From contig CAVSXT010000005.1 in NCBI GenBank assembly GCA_963732005.1, forward strand, positions 1,364,001-1,428,000: a stretch of 64,000 nucleotides of DNA. Reading direction: 5' to 3'. The notes below the pieces were generated by a model. It ran no database searches. It was not told the DNA's origin and worked only from the letters and a program-made list of their open reading frames with translations. The position numbers and the translations under genes were made by a program. Positions 53,872 to 62,857 of this stretch are shown piece after piece. The stretch comes from JASLEW01 sp963732005 (GTDB taxonomy: Bacteria > Acidobacteriota > Thermoanaerobaculia > Multivoradales > UBA5704). Within the stretch, counting starts at the first letter, position 1. Each line of letters starts with the position of its first letter.

Positions 53872-56800
53872 ATGAGCCGTAACTCCGTTCCCGGCGCCGT
53901 CACTCTGAACGGGCTCGTCGAGGAGCTGCGGGCCGATTCCCGGCTGGGGCCGCAGATCGTGCATTCGGCCTACCTGCCGGCGCAGGCAGCGCGCCATGGC
54001 GAGCTGGAGCCGCCGCTGCCGGCGGCGCTGGCGGCGGCACTGGCGCGGGGGGGAGTGGAGCGGCTGTGGAGCCATCAGGCGGCGGGGGTCGCGGCGGTGC
54101 GGCGGCGCCGCGACGTGCTGATCACCACGCCCACCGCTTCGGGCAAGTCGCTGGTGTTCCAGCTGCCCGCGCTGGCCGAGGCGGCAGCCGGCGGGCCGGG
54201 ACGGGGGTTGTTCCTGTTCCCGCTCAAGGCGCTGGGACAGGACCAGCGCGGCAAGCTGCGGCGGCTGGCCGCGGACGCGGGCCTCGACGAAGAGCAGGCG
54301 GGGTGCGAGATCTACGACGGCGACACGCCGGCGGCGCGGCGGGCGGCGATCCGCAAGCGGCTGCCGCGGGTGCTGATCTCGAATCCCGACATGCTGCACC
54401 TGGGGATCCTGGGCCACTGGACCAGCTGGGGGCCGCTGCTCGCCGATCTGTCGTGGATCGTGCTCGACGAGCTGCACACCTACCGCGGCATCTTCGGCAG
54501 CCACTTCCATCACGTGCTGCAGCGGCTGCTGCGGCTCTGCCGGTCGGTGGGGGGCGACCCGGTGCTGATCGCCTCGTCGGCCACCGCTGCCAACGCCGGC
54601 CAGTTCGCGGCCGACCTGACCGGCCGCTCCTTCGAGTGGATCGCCGAGTCGGGGGCGCCGCGCGAGGGACGCCACCTGCTGCTGGTGCGCCCGGACGGGT
54701 CGCCCTACACCGCGGCGCTGCGGCTGTTCGTGCGCTGCCTCGATGCCGGCCTGAAGACCATCGTCTTCACCAAGGCGCGGCGGATCACCGAGCTGCTGTA
54801 TTCGTGGCTGCGCCGCCAGGAGCCGGCGCTGGCCGCGCGCGTCGCCTCCTACCGCGCCGGCTTCCTGCCGGAGGAGCGCCGCGAGGTCGAGCGCGCCCTG
54901 TTCGCCGGCACCCTGGACGGCGTGATCTCGACCTCGGCGCTCGAGATGGGCATCGACGTCGGCGGCCTCGACGCCTGCATCCTGGTGGGCTACCCGGGCA
55001 GCATGATGGCCACCTGGCAGCGCTCGGGCCGGGTCGGTCGCGACGGGCGGGAATCGATCACCGTGATGGTGGCGATGCCGGACGCCCTGGACCAGTACTT
55101 CCTCGATCACCCGCAGCAATTCCTGGAGCGGCCTTGCGAGCGCCTGGTGGTCGATCCCGCCAACCAGCCGGTCGCCCGCGGGCACCTGCTGTGCGCCGCC
55201 GCCGAGCTGCCGCTCGAGCCGCGCCAGGACGCCGCCTATCTCGCGCGCCACCGGGCGAGCCTCGACGAGCTGCTGCGGCAGGGGCACCTGCTGCAGGCGG
55301 CGCCGGCGCTGGTCGAGCCACCGGCTGCCGATGCTCCGGCGGTCGTGCCGCTGGCGGCCGATGCGCCCGCGGTCGATCCGCCCGTTGCCGAGCCGGCCGC
55401 GGCCGAGCCCGCCGTTGCCGTGCCGGCCGCGGCCGAGCCCGCCGTTGCCGTGCCGCTGCCGGAAGGCGAGATCTTCTGCCTGCGGCGCCACCCGCAGCGG
55501 CTGATCCGGCTGCGCGGCACCGGCAACACCTTCGCCATCCTGGCCGGCGCGGCGGGTGCCGGCTCCACGGCGGCGGCCGGCGGCGATCCGGGCCGCGGCG
55601 CTGCCGGCGGCCGCTTGATCGGCACCATCGATGCGGTGCGGGCGCTGCACGAGTGCCATCCGGGGGCGGTGTACCTGCACGCCGGCCGCCAGTACCTGGT
55701 CGAGGCGCTGGAGCGCGAGGAGCGGCGGGTGCGCGCCGTCGCCGCCGATCTCGACTACTTCACCACGCCGCTGACCGAGAAGCAGACCGAGATCCTGGAG
55801 GTGCTGCGGCAGCCGGAGAGCCCGGCGGCGGGTCCGCTGGTCGCCTGCCTGGGGCGGCTCAAGGTGACCGAGTGGGTGGTGGGCTTCGAGCGCAAGCGCG
55901 TGCACGGGCAAGAGACCATCGACCAGACGCCGCTCGAGCTGCCGCCGGTCGAGTTCGAGACCGTCGGCTTGTGGTGGCAGGCGCCGCGCCACTTCGAGGA
56001 GACGCTGCGGCGGGCCGGCGAGCACTTCCTGGGGGCGCTGCACGCCAGCGAGCACGCGGCGATCTCGCTCTTCCCGCTGCTGGCGCTGTGCGACCGCGGC
56101 GACATCGGCGGCATCTCCTACCCCTTCCATCCGCAGGTGGGATGCGGGGCGGTGTTCGTCTACGACGGCCATCCCGGCGGGGTCGGCATCACCGCCCGCG
56201 GCTACGAGGACCTGGCCGGCCTGCTCGAGCAGGTGCTGCAGCTGATCGCCGGTTGCCCCTGCGAGACCGGCTGTCCCTCCTGCATCCAGTCGCCGAAATG
56301 CGGCAATGGCAACCGCCCGCTGGACAAGCCCGGCGCGATGCGCATGCTGCGCCTGCTGCTGGGCCGCGAGCCGGCGGCGGTGCCGGCGGTGCCGCCTCTG
56401 CCGCAGGCGATCCCGCCGGCGCCGCTGGCAACGCCGGCATCGCCAGGGACCTTGCTGCCTGCCGGGCCGATGGCTGGGATCGGGCCGGCGATGGCCGCAG
56501 CGCCATTGCCGCCACGGCCGCCGGCATTGCCGCAATTGCCGCCAGGGCCGGCGGTGCCGCCCGCGATGCCGGCGGCGGTCGGGGGGCCTGCGGCGGTCGG
56601 GGATGAAGGCGGGGTCGCGGCCGAACCGACGCCCGGCGGGGCAGCCACGCAGGCCGCCGGGACTGCCGGTATCCTCGGCGACGCGGCCTGGCGACGGGCG
56701 CGGCTGCCCGGCACCCCCGGCACGTTCGCCGACGGTCCGGACGAGAGCGGCGCCGCACCGCCCCACTGGCTGTCCCGCGAGCAGGTGCGGCGCCATCGCG

Positions 56801-57342
56801 AGCTGCCCCGGACGGTGCTGTTCGATGTCGAGACGCTGCGCTCGGCGGCGGAGGTGGGGGGGTTCGGCAACTGCCACCGGATGGGGGTGGCGATCGCCGT
56901 CGCCTGCTTCCTCGAGGAGGGCAGCTTCGCCAGCTTCGGGGAGCGCCAGGTGCACGAGCTGACCGCGGCGCTGCGCCAGGCGACGCTGGTGGTGGGCTTC
57001 AACATCAAGCGCTTCGACTTCGGCGTGCTGGCCGGCTACACCGGCGAGGACTACTGCCGCACCCTGCCGACCCTGGACCTGCTCGAGGAGATCCACCGCC
57101 GCCTGGGGTTCCGCGTCGGCATGGGCCGGCTGGCGCTGGACACCCTGGGCATCGGCAAGTCCGCCGACGGCCTGCAGTCCCTGGAGTGGGTCAAGCAGGG
57201 GCGCCTGGACCTGGTCGAGTCCTATTGCCGCCGCGACGTCGAGATCCTGCGGGACCTCTACCTCCATGGCCGGCGCGAGGGCTGCCTCTTCTACCACGAC
57301 AGCCGGCGCGAGGTGCGGCTGCGGCTGGCGGTCGACTGGTAG
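53872..57342 (+). CDS. Fused MrfA-like helicase (DUF1998) and MrfB-like DEDD exonuclease
   Basis: The protein has 1156 residues. Residues 1-~500 are a superfamily-2 helicase: TTPTASGKS (Walker A, ~residues 85-92), IVLDELHTYRG (DELH box), ASSATAAN and QRSGRVGRDGR. Residues ~700-830 are DUF1998 with a Cys cluster (Cys 795, 797, 801, 804, 810). A ~130-residue Pro/Ala linker follows. The C-terminal ~190 residues are a DEDDy exonuclease (LFDVET at Asp 985/Glu 987, VVGFNIKRFDF, YCRRDVEIL). In Bacillus subtilis, YprA and YprB are separate proteins (MrfA, MrfB) that remove mitomycin adducts; here they are one chain. TACAAT at 53859 lies seven bases before the ATG with no SD, suggesting a leaderless start. 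Confidence 0.87.
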   Translation: MSRNSVPGAVTLNGLVEELRADSRLGPQIVHSAYLPAQAARHGELEPPLPAALAAALARGGVERLWSHQAAGVAAVRRRRDVLITTPTASGKSLVFQLPALAEAAAGGPGRGLFLFPLKALGQDQRGKLRRLAADAGLDEEQAGCEIYDGDTPAARRAAIRKRLPRVLISNPDMLHLGILGHWTSWGPLLADLSWIVLDELHTYRGIFGSHFHHVLQRLLRLCRSVGGDPVLIASSATAANAGQFAADLTGRSFEWIAESGAPREGRHLLLVRPDGSPYTAALRLFVRCLDAGLKTIVFTKARRITELLYSWLRRQEPALAARVASYRAGFLPEERREVERALFAGTLDGVISTSALEMGIDVGGLDACILVGYPGSMMATWQRSGRVGRDGRESITVMVAMPDALDQYFLDHPQQFLERPCERLVVDPANQPVARGHLLCAAAELPLEPRQDAAYLARHRASLDELLRQGHLLQAAPALVEPPAADAPAVVPLAADAPAVDPPVAEPAAAEPAVAVPAAAEPAVAVPLPEGEIFCLRRHPQRLIRLRGTGNTFAILAGAAGAGSTAAAGGDPGRGAAGGRLIGTIDAVRALHECHPGAVYLHAGRQYLVEALEREERRVRAVAADLDYFTTPLTEKQTEILEVLRQPESPAAGPLVACLGRLKVTEWVVGFERKRVHGQETIDQTPLELPPVEFETVGLWWQAPRHFEETLRRAGEHFLGALHASEHAAISLFPLLALCDRGDIGGISYPFHPQVGCGAVFVYDGHPGGVGITARGYEDLAGLLEQVLQLIAGCPCETGCPSCIQSPKCGNGNRPLDKPGAMRMLRLLLGREPAAVPAVPPLPQAIPPAPLATPASPGTLLPAGPMAGIGPAMAAAPLPPRPPALPQLPPGPAVPPAMPAAVGGPAAVGDEGGVAAEPTPGGAATQAAGTAGILGDAAWRRARLPGTPGTFADGPDESGAAPPHWLSREQVRRHRELPRTVLFDVETLRSAAEVGGFGNCHRMGVAIAVACFLEEGSFASFGERQVHELTAALRQATLVVGFNIKRFDFGVLAGYTGEDYCRTLPTLDLLEEIHRRLGFRVGMGRLALDTLGIGKSADGLQSLEWVKQGRLDLVESYCRRDVEILRDLYLHGRREGCLFYHDSRREVRLRLAVDW
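55381..55455 (+). repeat. 30-base tandem repeat in the helicase linker
   Basis: Two and a half copies of a 30-base unit (GCCGTTGCCGTGCCGGCCGC...) encode A-V-A-V-P-A-A-A-E-P repeats between the helicase core and the DUF1998 part. The reading frame is kept. Confidence 0.65.
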
Positions 57343-57367
57343 GTACGACGGTTGCGCCAACCGGAAG

Positions 57368-57901
57368 CTAGAAACTGAACGAGTAGGTGATGCTGCCGGC
57401 TCCCTGGCGCAGGCTGGCGGTCTGGGCGGGGAGGGTGACGGTCTTGAACTGCGTGCCGCCCGCCGAACGGATGGCGAGCGCGAAGCCCGCCACGGTATAG
57501 GGGGTTGGCGCCCCGTGCGTCGTTTGCGCGCTCATCTCGAACTGCAGGGTGTGGTTGCCGGGACCGATGGTGCCGGTCGCGCTCATGGGCACCGCCGCCG
57601 CCGGCGGCGCCGTGCACTGAAAGCCCGAGACGTCGCCGTCGTCGTTCTGCACGAAGGTCCGATCCGCCTGCGGACAGGAGTCCGCGACCACCGTGCCGTC
57701 GAGCTGGATGGTGGCTTCCAGGATGGTCGCAGCGCCGGCGGCGTTGCTCAGGTTGGTGATCAGGGCGAAGGTGTGCGATGAGAACGTGGGAGCGGTGGGG
57801 CCGGCGCCGCCACCGTGGCTGCAACCTCCCAGGCCAAGGGCCCAGGCAGTCGCCACGAACAGCGCCGTCCGCTTGATCTGGTTGAGCTGCTCGATCTGCA
57901 T
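57368..57901 (-). CDS. Putative lipoprotein of unknown function
   Basis: The protein is 177 residues from the ATG at 57901, which has GGGAGG eight bases upstream; a longer frame to 57946 lacks a site. The signal peptide ends in a lipobox (ATAWALGLGGC), so Cys 27 is probably lipidated. The mature part is a single beta-rich domain with Gly-rich and aromatic-Ser ends (ITYSFSF) and one Cys pair (DSCPQ, FQCTAP). There is no catalytic motif I recognise. It converges on the helicase gene with 25 bases between. Confidence 0.72.
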   Translation of the reverse strand: MQIEQLNQIKRTALFVATAWALGLGGCSHGGGAGPTAPTFSSHTFALITNLSNAAGAATILEATIQLDGTVVADSCPQADRTFVQNDDGDVSGFQCTAPPAAAVPMSATGTIGPGNHTLQFEMSAQTTHGAPTPYTVAGFALAIRSAGGTQFKTVTLPAQTASLRQGAGSITYSFSF

Positions 57902-58106
57902 GATGCTGCCTCCCGGTAAACGGTGGAGCCTGGAACGGCCGCGCACGCTGGCGGCCTCTCGCCGGCCGCCGGCAGCAGTCGTCGCCGACCGGCAGCCAAG
58001 CCAACGCTACCGTTACAGGTGAATCGCGAAAAGAGCATGAACATGCGCCTTCGCGCCGCGGCCTGCCACCCGGAGTGTACGATGGCGCCGGGAGGGCGAC
58101 GGCGGT

Positions 58107-59033
58107 ATGCGGGTCTTGATCACCGGCGGCTCGGGACTCATCGGCAGGGCGGTCGCGGCGCCCATGGCGGCACAGGGCCACGAGGTCGTGGTGCTGTCGC
58201 GCGACCCGGAGCGGGTGCGGGGACTGCCCGCGGGAGTGCGCGCGGCGGGCTGGGACGGGCACACGGCGGCCGGCTGGGAGGGGCTGCTGGCGGCAGGATC
58301 GGCGGTGCTCAACCTGGCCGGCGAGGGGGTCGCCGCCGGCCGCTGGACCGCCGAACGCAAGTGCCGCATCCGCGCCAGCCGGGTGGACGCCGGTCTGGCA
58401 GTGACGGCGGCGGTGCGCCGGGCGGCCGCGGACGGGCGGCGGCCGGCGGTGGTGCTGCAGGCCTCGGGGGTGGGCATCTATGGCGATGCCGGCGACCGGG
58501 AGGTGGACGAGGACGCCCCGCCGCCCCCGGCCGGCGGCGACTTCCTCGCCGAGGTGTCGGTCGCCTGGGAGGAGTCCACCGCCGAGGTCGAGGCGCTCGG
58601 CGTGCGGCGGGTGGTGCTGCGCACCGGCGTCGTGCTGGACCGCCGCGGCGGCGCGCTGCCGAAGCTGTTGCCGCCCTTCCGCCTCGGCCTCGGCGGACCG
58701 CTCGGCGGCGGCCGCCAGTGGTTCCCCTGGATCCACCTGGCCGACGAGGTGGGCGCCATCCTCTTCCTGCTCGCGACCGCCGCGGCGCACGGTCCGTTCA
58801 ATCTCTGCGCGCCGGAACCGAGGACCAACCGCGACTTTGGCCGCGCCCTCGGGCGGCAGCTGCACCGGCCCAGCATCCTGCCGGTCCCCGCGCCGGCGCT
58901 CCGCCTGGCGCTGGGCGAGATGGCGGCGGCGCTGTTGCGCAGCCAGCGGGCAGTGCCCCGGCGGCTGCTCGCCGCCGGCTACCGCTTCCGCTTCCCCGAT
59001 CTGGCCTCGGCGCTGGCCGACCTGCTCGGCTAG
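58107..59033 (+). CDS. TIGR01777-family NAD-dependent epimerase/dehydratase-like protein
   Basis: The protein has 308 residues, with GGGAGGG ahead of the ATG. The Rossmann start is MRVLITGGSGLIGRAVA. LNLAGEGVAAGRWTAERK is the segment typical of the YfcH/SulA-like TIGR01777 family. QASGVGIYGDAGDREVDED, LRTGVVLDRRGGALPKLLPPF and FPWIHLADEVGAI complete the signature. The function of the family is unclear; it is an extended SDR fold. It converges on the HD-domain gene and overlaps it by four bases. Confidence 0.9.
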   Translation: MRVLITGGSGLIGRAVAAPMAAQGHEVVVLSRDPERVRGLPAGVRAAGWDGHTAAGWEGLLAAGSAVLNLAGEGVAAGRWTAERKCRIRASRVDAGLAVTAAVRRAAADGRRPAVVLQASGVGIYGDAGDREVDEDAPPPPAGGDFLAEVSVAWEESTAEVEALGVRRVVLRTGVVLDRRGGALPKLLPPFRLGLGGPLGGGRQWFPWIHLADEVGAILFLLATAAAHGPFNLCAPEPRTNRDFGRALGRQLHRPSILPVPAPALRLALGEMAAALLRSQRAVPRRLLAAGYRFRFPDLASALADLLG

Positions 59034-60238
59034 CCCCAGCGCTCTCGCAGCGCCGCGGCGACGGCCTCGCGGAGCGGCGCCGGGGTGTAGACCCGGTAGC
59101 GGTCGATGCGCGCCAGGTGGCGGATGAACTGGCTGGCGCTCTCCATCGGTTCGAGCGAGCCGTCGAAGCGCCGCACCAGCACGCGGCTGCGGCCCCGGCC
59201 CATGCCATGCGGGTCTTTCGCCGAGTTGGAGAGCAGCAGGTTGCCGCCGCCGAAGCGGTCGACCAGGTCCGGCAGCAGGGCCTCGAAGCGATCCTTCTCG
59301 TCGCGGCTCAGGTGCTCGCGGGTCTCGAACGCCAGCGGGAAATGCTCGCGCGCCACCACCGCCCGGGCATGCGCGCTGGGCGATTGGCGCATGGTCGTCC
59401 AGGTCGCGACGTCGTCGTCGGCGAGGAAGCGCTCCGGGTCGGCGGCCCAGCGCCGGCCGCTGGCTTCCAGCCAGGCGTTGAAGTGCAGCTCGAGCGCCTT
59501 GCCGGTGACGTTGAAGTAGACCTGGGTGAACATGTAGTAGCGCGCCATCACCAGCGCCTCGAGGGCGTGGACCCCGCCCTCTTCGACGCCGATCCCCCAT
59601 TCGCCGCTCTCCGGGTCCTCGAGCGCCAGCATGGTGTCGAGCAGCCGCTCGAGGTCGTAGCTGCCGTAGCGCACGCCGCAGAACAGGCCGTCGCGCAGCA
59701 GGTAGTCCATCTTGTCGACGTCGAGCTCGCCCGAGACCACCTGCGCCAGCAGCTTGCGGCTGGGACTGGCGTGCGGGTCTCGCGAACCGGCGAGCAGGCG
59801 GATGACGTCGGCGGCGCCGAGGCCTTCGCCGTGACGGGCGAAGATGCGCTCGAGCTCCGGGGTGGTGATCAGCCGCCGGGTCATCTCCTCGTGGTCGAGG
59901 CCCTGCTCGAACAGCTCTTCGGCGGAATGGCTGAACGGCGCGTGCCCGAGGTCGTGCAGCAGCGCGGCGGCGCGCGCCAGGCGGCGCTCGGGCGCCCGCG
60001 AGCCGGCCGGCAGCAGGCCGTCGCCCTTGCCGCACAGCGCGTCGTAGACGCGGCCGGCGAGGTGCATGGCGCCCAGGGCATGGCTGAAGCGGCTGTGCTC
60101 GGCGCCGGGGAAGACCAGGAAGGTGAAGCCAAGCTGATGGATGAAGCGCAGCCGCTGGAAGGGGCGGCTGGCGATGAGCGCCGCCTCCAGCGGGTCCGCC
60201 CGGATGAAGCCGTGCACCGGGTCGCGGATCGAGAGCAC
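59030..60238 (-). CDS. HD-domain phosphohydrolase (SAMHD1/dGTPase-like)
   Basis: The protein is 402 residues from a GTG at 60238. The HD metal ligands are visible: AEHSRFSHALGAMHLA, ALLHDLGHAPFSHS, and the later GELDVDKMDYLLRDGLFCGVRYG. These are the SAMHD1/Dgt-type signature, so it probably hydrolyses a (d)NTP or related nucleotide; the actual substrate cannot be told. It follows the Lon-domain gene by nine bases and is likely cotranscribed. Confidence 0.88.
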   Translation of the reverse strand: MLSIRDPVHGFIRADPLEAALIASRPFQRLRFIHQLGFTFLVFPGAEHSRFSHALGAMHLAGRVYDALCGKGDGLLPAGSRAPERRLARAAALLHDLGHAPFSHSAEELFEQGLDHEEMTRRLITTPELERIFARHGEGLGAADVIRLLAGSRDPHASPSRKLLAQVVSGELDVDKMDYLLRDGLFCGVRYGSYDLERLLDTMLALEDPESGEWGIGVEEGGVHALEALVMARYYMFTQVYFNVTGKALELHFNAWLEASGRRWAADPERFLADDDVATWTTMRQSPSAHARAVVAREHFPLAFETREHLSRDEKDRFEALLPDLVDRFGGGNLLLSNSAKDPHGMGRGRSRVLVRRFDGSLEPMESASQFIRHLARIDRYRVYTPAPLREAVAAALRERWG

Positions 60239-60247
60239 GCGGGCGGG

Positions 60248-60949
60248 TCAGTTGAGCTGGTTGTTGGCGGCGAGATGGCGGAACGGGCGCAGCCGGTCGA
60301 TCACCAGCTGGCGGCTGCGCAGGATCGACAGCACCGACAGCCCGCGGTCGGGCAGCGCCTCCTGCAGCAGCTGCTGCTTGCGCACCGGCGGCACGTCGAG
60401 GTCCGCGGCGATGCGGTTGACCAGCTCCTCGAAGGCGGACCGCCCGGCCAGGTCGGCGAGCTCGGCCACCTGGTCGGCGCTGAACGGGAAGCGGTCGCCA
60501 AGCTCCGCCGCCAGGCCGCGCAGCAGCGCCATGATGCCGCTGCGCACGGTGACGATGCCGGCGTCGCGCTCGTTGAGCCAGGGTTCCTCGACGGGTTCGA
60601 CCAGCGCCTGCCGGTAGGGCTCGGCGGCCACCTCCCGGCAGAGCCGGAAGCGGAACTCGCCGTGCAGCAGGATGTTGGCGGAGCCGTCCGGCAGCAGCTC
60701 GGCGTCCAGCAGCCGGCCGGCGGTGCCGCCGGGAAAGACCTCGGGGCGGCCGGTGGCGTCGAGGGTCGGGCCGGGCTTGAGCAGCACGATGCCGATCCAG
60801 CGGGCGTCCTCGTCCTGCTCGACGACGTCGCGCACCAGGCGGCGGCAGGAGGGTTCCGCCACGTGCAGCTTGAGCTCGGTGCGCGGGAAGTGCACCACGT
60901 CGGCGAGAGGGAAGAGCGGCAGCCTCGGGCTGTGAGGTCCGTTCGCCAT
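60248..60949 (-). CDS. Lon-substrate-binding-domain protein
   Basis: The protein has 233 residues. It matches the N-terminal domain of Lon protease alone: LPLFPLADVVHFPRTELKLHV at the start, then GTAGRLLDAELLPDGSANIL and a helical second half (MALLRGLAAELGDRFPFSADQ). No AAA or protease domain is present. Such stand-alone proteins are common in bacteria and their role is not settled. It is first in a two-gene unit with the HD protein. Confidence 0.87.
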   Translation of the reverse strand: MANGPHSPRLPLFPLADVVHFPRTELKLHVAEPSCRRLVRDVVEQDEDARWIGIVLLKPGPTLDATGRPEVFPGGTAGRLLDAELLPDGSANILLHGEFRFRLCREVAAEPYRQALVEPVEEPWLNERDAGIVTVRSGIMALLRGLAAELGDRFPFSADQVAELADLAGRSAFEELVNRIAADLDVPPVRKQQLLQEALPDRGLSVLSILRSRQLVIDRLRPFRHLAANNQLN

Positions 60950-61059
60950 GACTCATGATACCGCGACGGCTGTGCCAGAATCCTGCCGTGTGGCTGGCCG
61001 GCGGCGCGCGCGCGCCGCCGCGATCCGCCACCGCCGCGACCCGCCACCGGAGGCCAGAC

Positions 61060-61977
61060 ATGCCGCTGACAGCGCTCGACGCATCCGCCCGCCACGCCGC
61101 CGCCCGCCGCGCCGCGGTGGTGGCGGCCGTGGCGCTCCTGCTGTGGCGAGCGCCGGCGCTGCCGGCCCGCCAGGATGCCGGCGAGGCCCTCGCCAGGGGC
61201 GACGCCGCCTGGCAACGCCGTGCCGAGGGACATACCGGCGCTCACGCCGCCGCGGGTCCGATCGGCGAGGCGATCGCCGCCTACGGGCAGGCGCTCAAGG
61301 CGCAGCCGGAGCGGCTGGAAATCTACTGGAAGCTGCTGCGCGCCGAGCACTACCGCGGCCAGTTCGTGGCCGTGACCCAGGAACAGAAGCAGGCAGTCTT
61401 CGGCCCCGCCCGCACGGTGGCCGAGGCCGGGCTGGACCGGCTGGCGCGCCAGGCCGGCGGGCGCGAACGGCTCGACGCGATGGCGCCGGCGGCGGTCGCC
61501 AAGGCGCTCGCCGGCGTCGCGGAGACGGCGCCGCTGTACCTGTGGGCGGGGATCCACTGGGGGTTGTGGGGCGACAACTTCGGCCGGCTCGCCGCCGCCA
61601 GGCAGGGAGTGGGGGAGCGGGTCCGGCGCTACTCCGAGGTGGTCATCGCCGTGGACGAGCGCTTCGAGGACGCCGGCGGCCACCGGCTGCTCGGGCGCCT
61701 GCACACGCTGGCGCCGAAGGTGCCGTTCCTCACCGGCTGGGTCGATCGCGACAAGGCGGTGACGGAGCTGCGGCGGGCGTTGGCTCTCGCCCCCGACTAT
61801 CCGCTGAACGCGGTCTTCCTGGCCGACGCGCTGCTGCAGTACCAGCCTGCCAAGGCCGCCGAGGCGCGCCGGCTGCTGCACCGGGTGGTGGAGCGGCCGC
61901 CCGCGCCCGAGCTGGTGGTCGAGGACGAGGACGCGATCGCCCAGGCCCGCGCGCTGCTGGCGAAATACCCGGGGTAG
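61060..61977 (+). CDS. TatT-like (TRAP-associated) TPR protein, exported
   Basis: The protein is 305 residues from the ATG at 61060, with GGAGG eight bases upstream. The N-terminus is a signal/anchor (RRAAVVAAVALLLWRAPALPA). The remainder is TPR-like and has the features of TatT (T component of tripartite transporters): GIHWGLWGDNFGRLAAARQG, VIAVDERFEDAGGHRLLGRL, HTLAPKVPFLTGWVDRDKAV, and ALAPDYPLNAVFLADAL. TatT is a periplasmic scaffold of TRAP systems. No DctPQM genes are adjacent, so it may act elsewhere or be an orphan. Confidence 0.72.
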   Translation: MPLTALDASARHAAARRAAVVAAVALLLWRAPALPARQDAGEALARGDAAWQRRAEGHTGAHAAAGPIGEAIAAYGQALKAQPERLEIYWKLLRAEHYRGQFVAVTQEQKQAVFGPARTVAEAGLDRLARQAGGRERLDAMAPAAVAKALAGVAETAPLYLWAGIHWGLWGDNFGRLAAARQGVGERVRRYSEVVIAVDERFEDAGGHRLLGRLHTLAPKVPFLTGWVDRDKAVTELRRALALAPDYPLNAVFLADALLQYQPAKAAEARRLLHRVVERPPAPELVVEDEDAIAQARALLAKYPG

Positions 61978-61996
61978 GCCTCCCTGGCGTTTCGTC

Positions 61997-62812
61997 TCAG
62001 CGAAGCACCGGCAGCTCTTCGACGTCGATGCCGGGGGCGAGGGCTTGCGACATCTGGCCGGCATGGCCGAGGGTCACCGCCGCCAGCAGCAGGCCCACGG
62101 CGAGCGCCAGCGGGCGCAGGACGCGAGGCAGCCAGCGGGCCGCCAGCAGCAGCAGCGCCGCGGCGAGGCAGGTCAGCTCGAGCCCCTGGTTCCAGAGCGC
62201 GCCGCGCAGCTCGGGCGGCAGCAGCGGCAGGTAGGCGAGCATGGCGACACCGCCGGCGATCGCCCAGCGCTGGCGCCCGGGGGCCAGCAGCTCGCCGGCC
62301 GCCAGCATCAGCGCCAGCCGGCAGACGGCCAGCAGCAGGAACCGGGGCTCCGGGCTGGTCGGTCCGTCGCCGGCGCGCAGCAACTCGCCCGCCCAGGCGG
62401 CGACGGCGCAGGCCGCCAGCCCGAGCGTGCCCACCAGGCGGTCGCCGGCGCCGGCCAGCCGGCCGCCGGCCAGGCTGACGATCACCGCCGCCACGATCAG
62501 CGCCGGGACCAGCACCGCCAGCAGCGCTCCGGGCGGCGAGGAGAGCAGCGGCACCAGCCGGGCGGCGATGGCGGCGTCGGGGTTGCGGCTGGCCAGCGCA
62601 TAGGCCGCGACCGGCGCCGCCAGCGCCAGCGGCAGGCTGGCGAGGCGCCAGAGGCGGCGGCCGCGCGCCAGCTCGGCGGCTTCTGGCTCGGCGGCTTCTG
62701 GCCCCGCGGTCCTTGCCGCCGCCGTCTTGGTCGCCGCAAGGCGCCAGGGCACGGTCGCGTGCGCCCCCCAGGCGACCAGGAGCAGGAAAAGGAGCAGGGA
62801 GTCGGCGATCAT
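61997..62812 (-). CDS. Integral membrane protein of unknown function
   Basis: The protein has 271 residues and about seven to eight hydrophobic helices (SLLLFLLLVAWGAHATVPW, LASLPLALAAPVAAYALAS, LLAVLVPALIVAAVIVSLAGG, LVGTLGLAACAVAAWAG, FLLLAVCRLALMLAAG and later ones). A short A/E-rich tandem insert (AAEPEAAEL) lies after the first helix. There is no recognisable catalytic motif. It has no clear operon partner. Confidence 0.7.
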   Translation of the reverse strand: MIADSLLLFLLLVAWGAHATVPWRLAATKTAAARTAGPEAAEPEAAELARGRRLWRLASLPLALAAPVAAYALASRNPDAAIAARLVPLLSSPPGALLAVLVPALIVAAVIVSLAGGRLAGAGDRLVGTLGLAACAVAAWAGELLRAGDGPTSPEPRFLLLAVCRLALMLAAGELLAPGRQRWAIAGGVAMLAYLPLLPPELRGALWNQGLELTCLAAALLLLAARWLPRVLRPLALAVGLLLAAVTLGHAGQMSQALAPGIDVEELPVLR

Positions 62813-62857
62813 GATCGTGGAGCCTGCGGGTGCCGGCAGAGCGGGCGCCGCCGCCGC

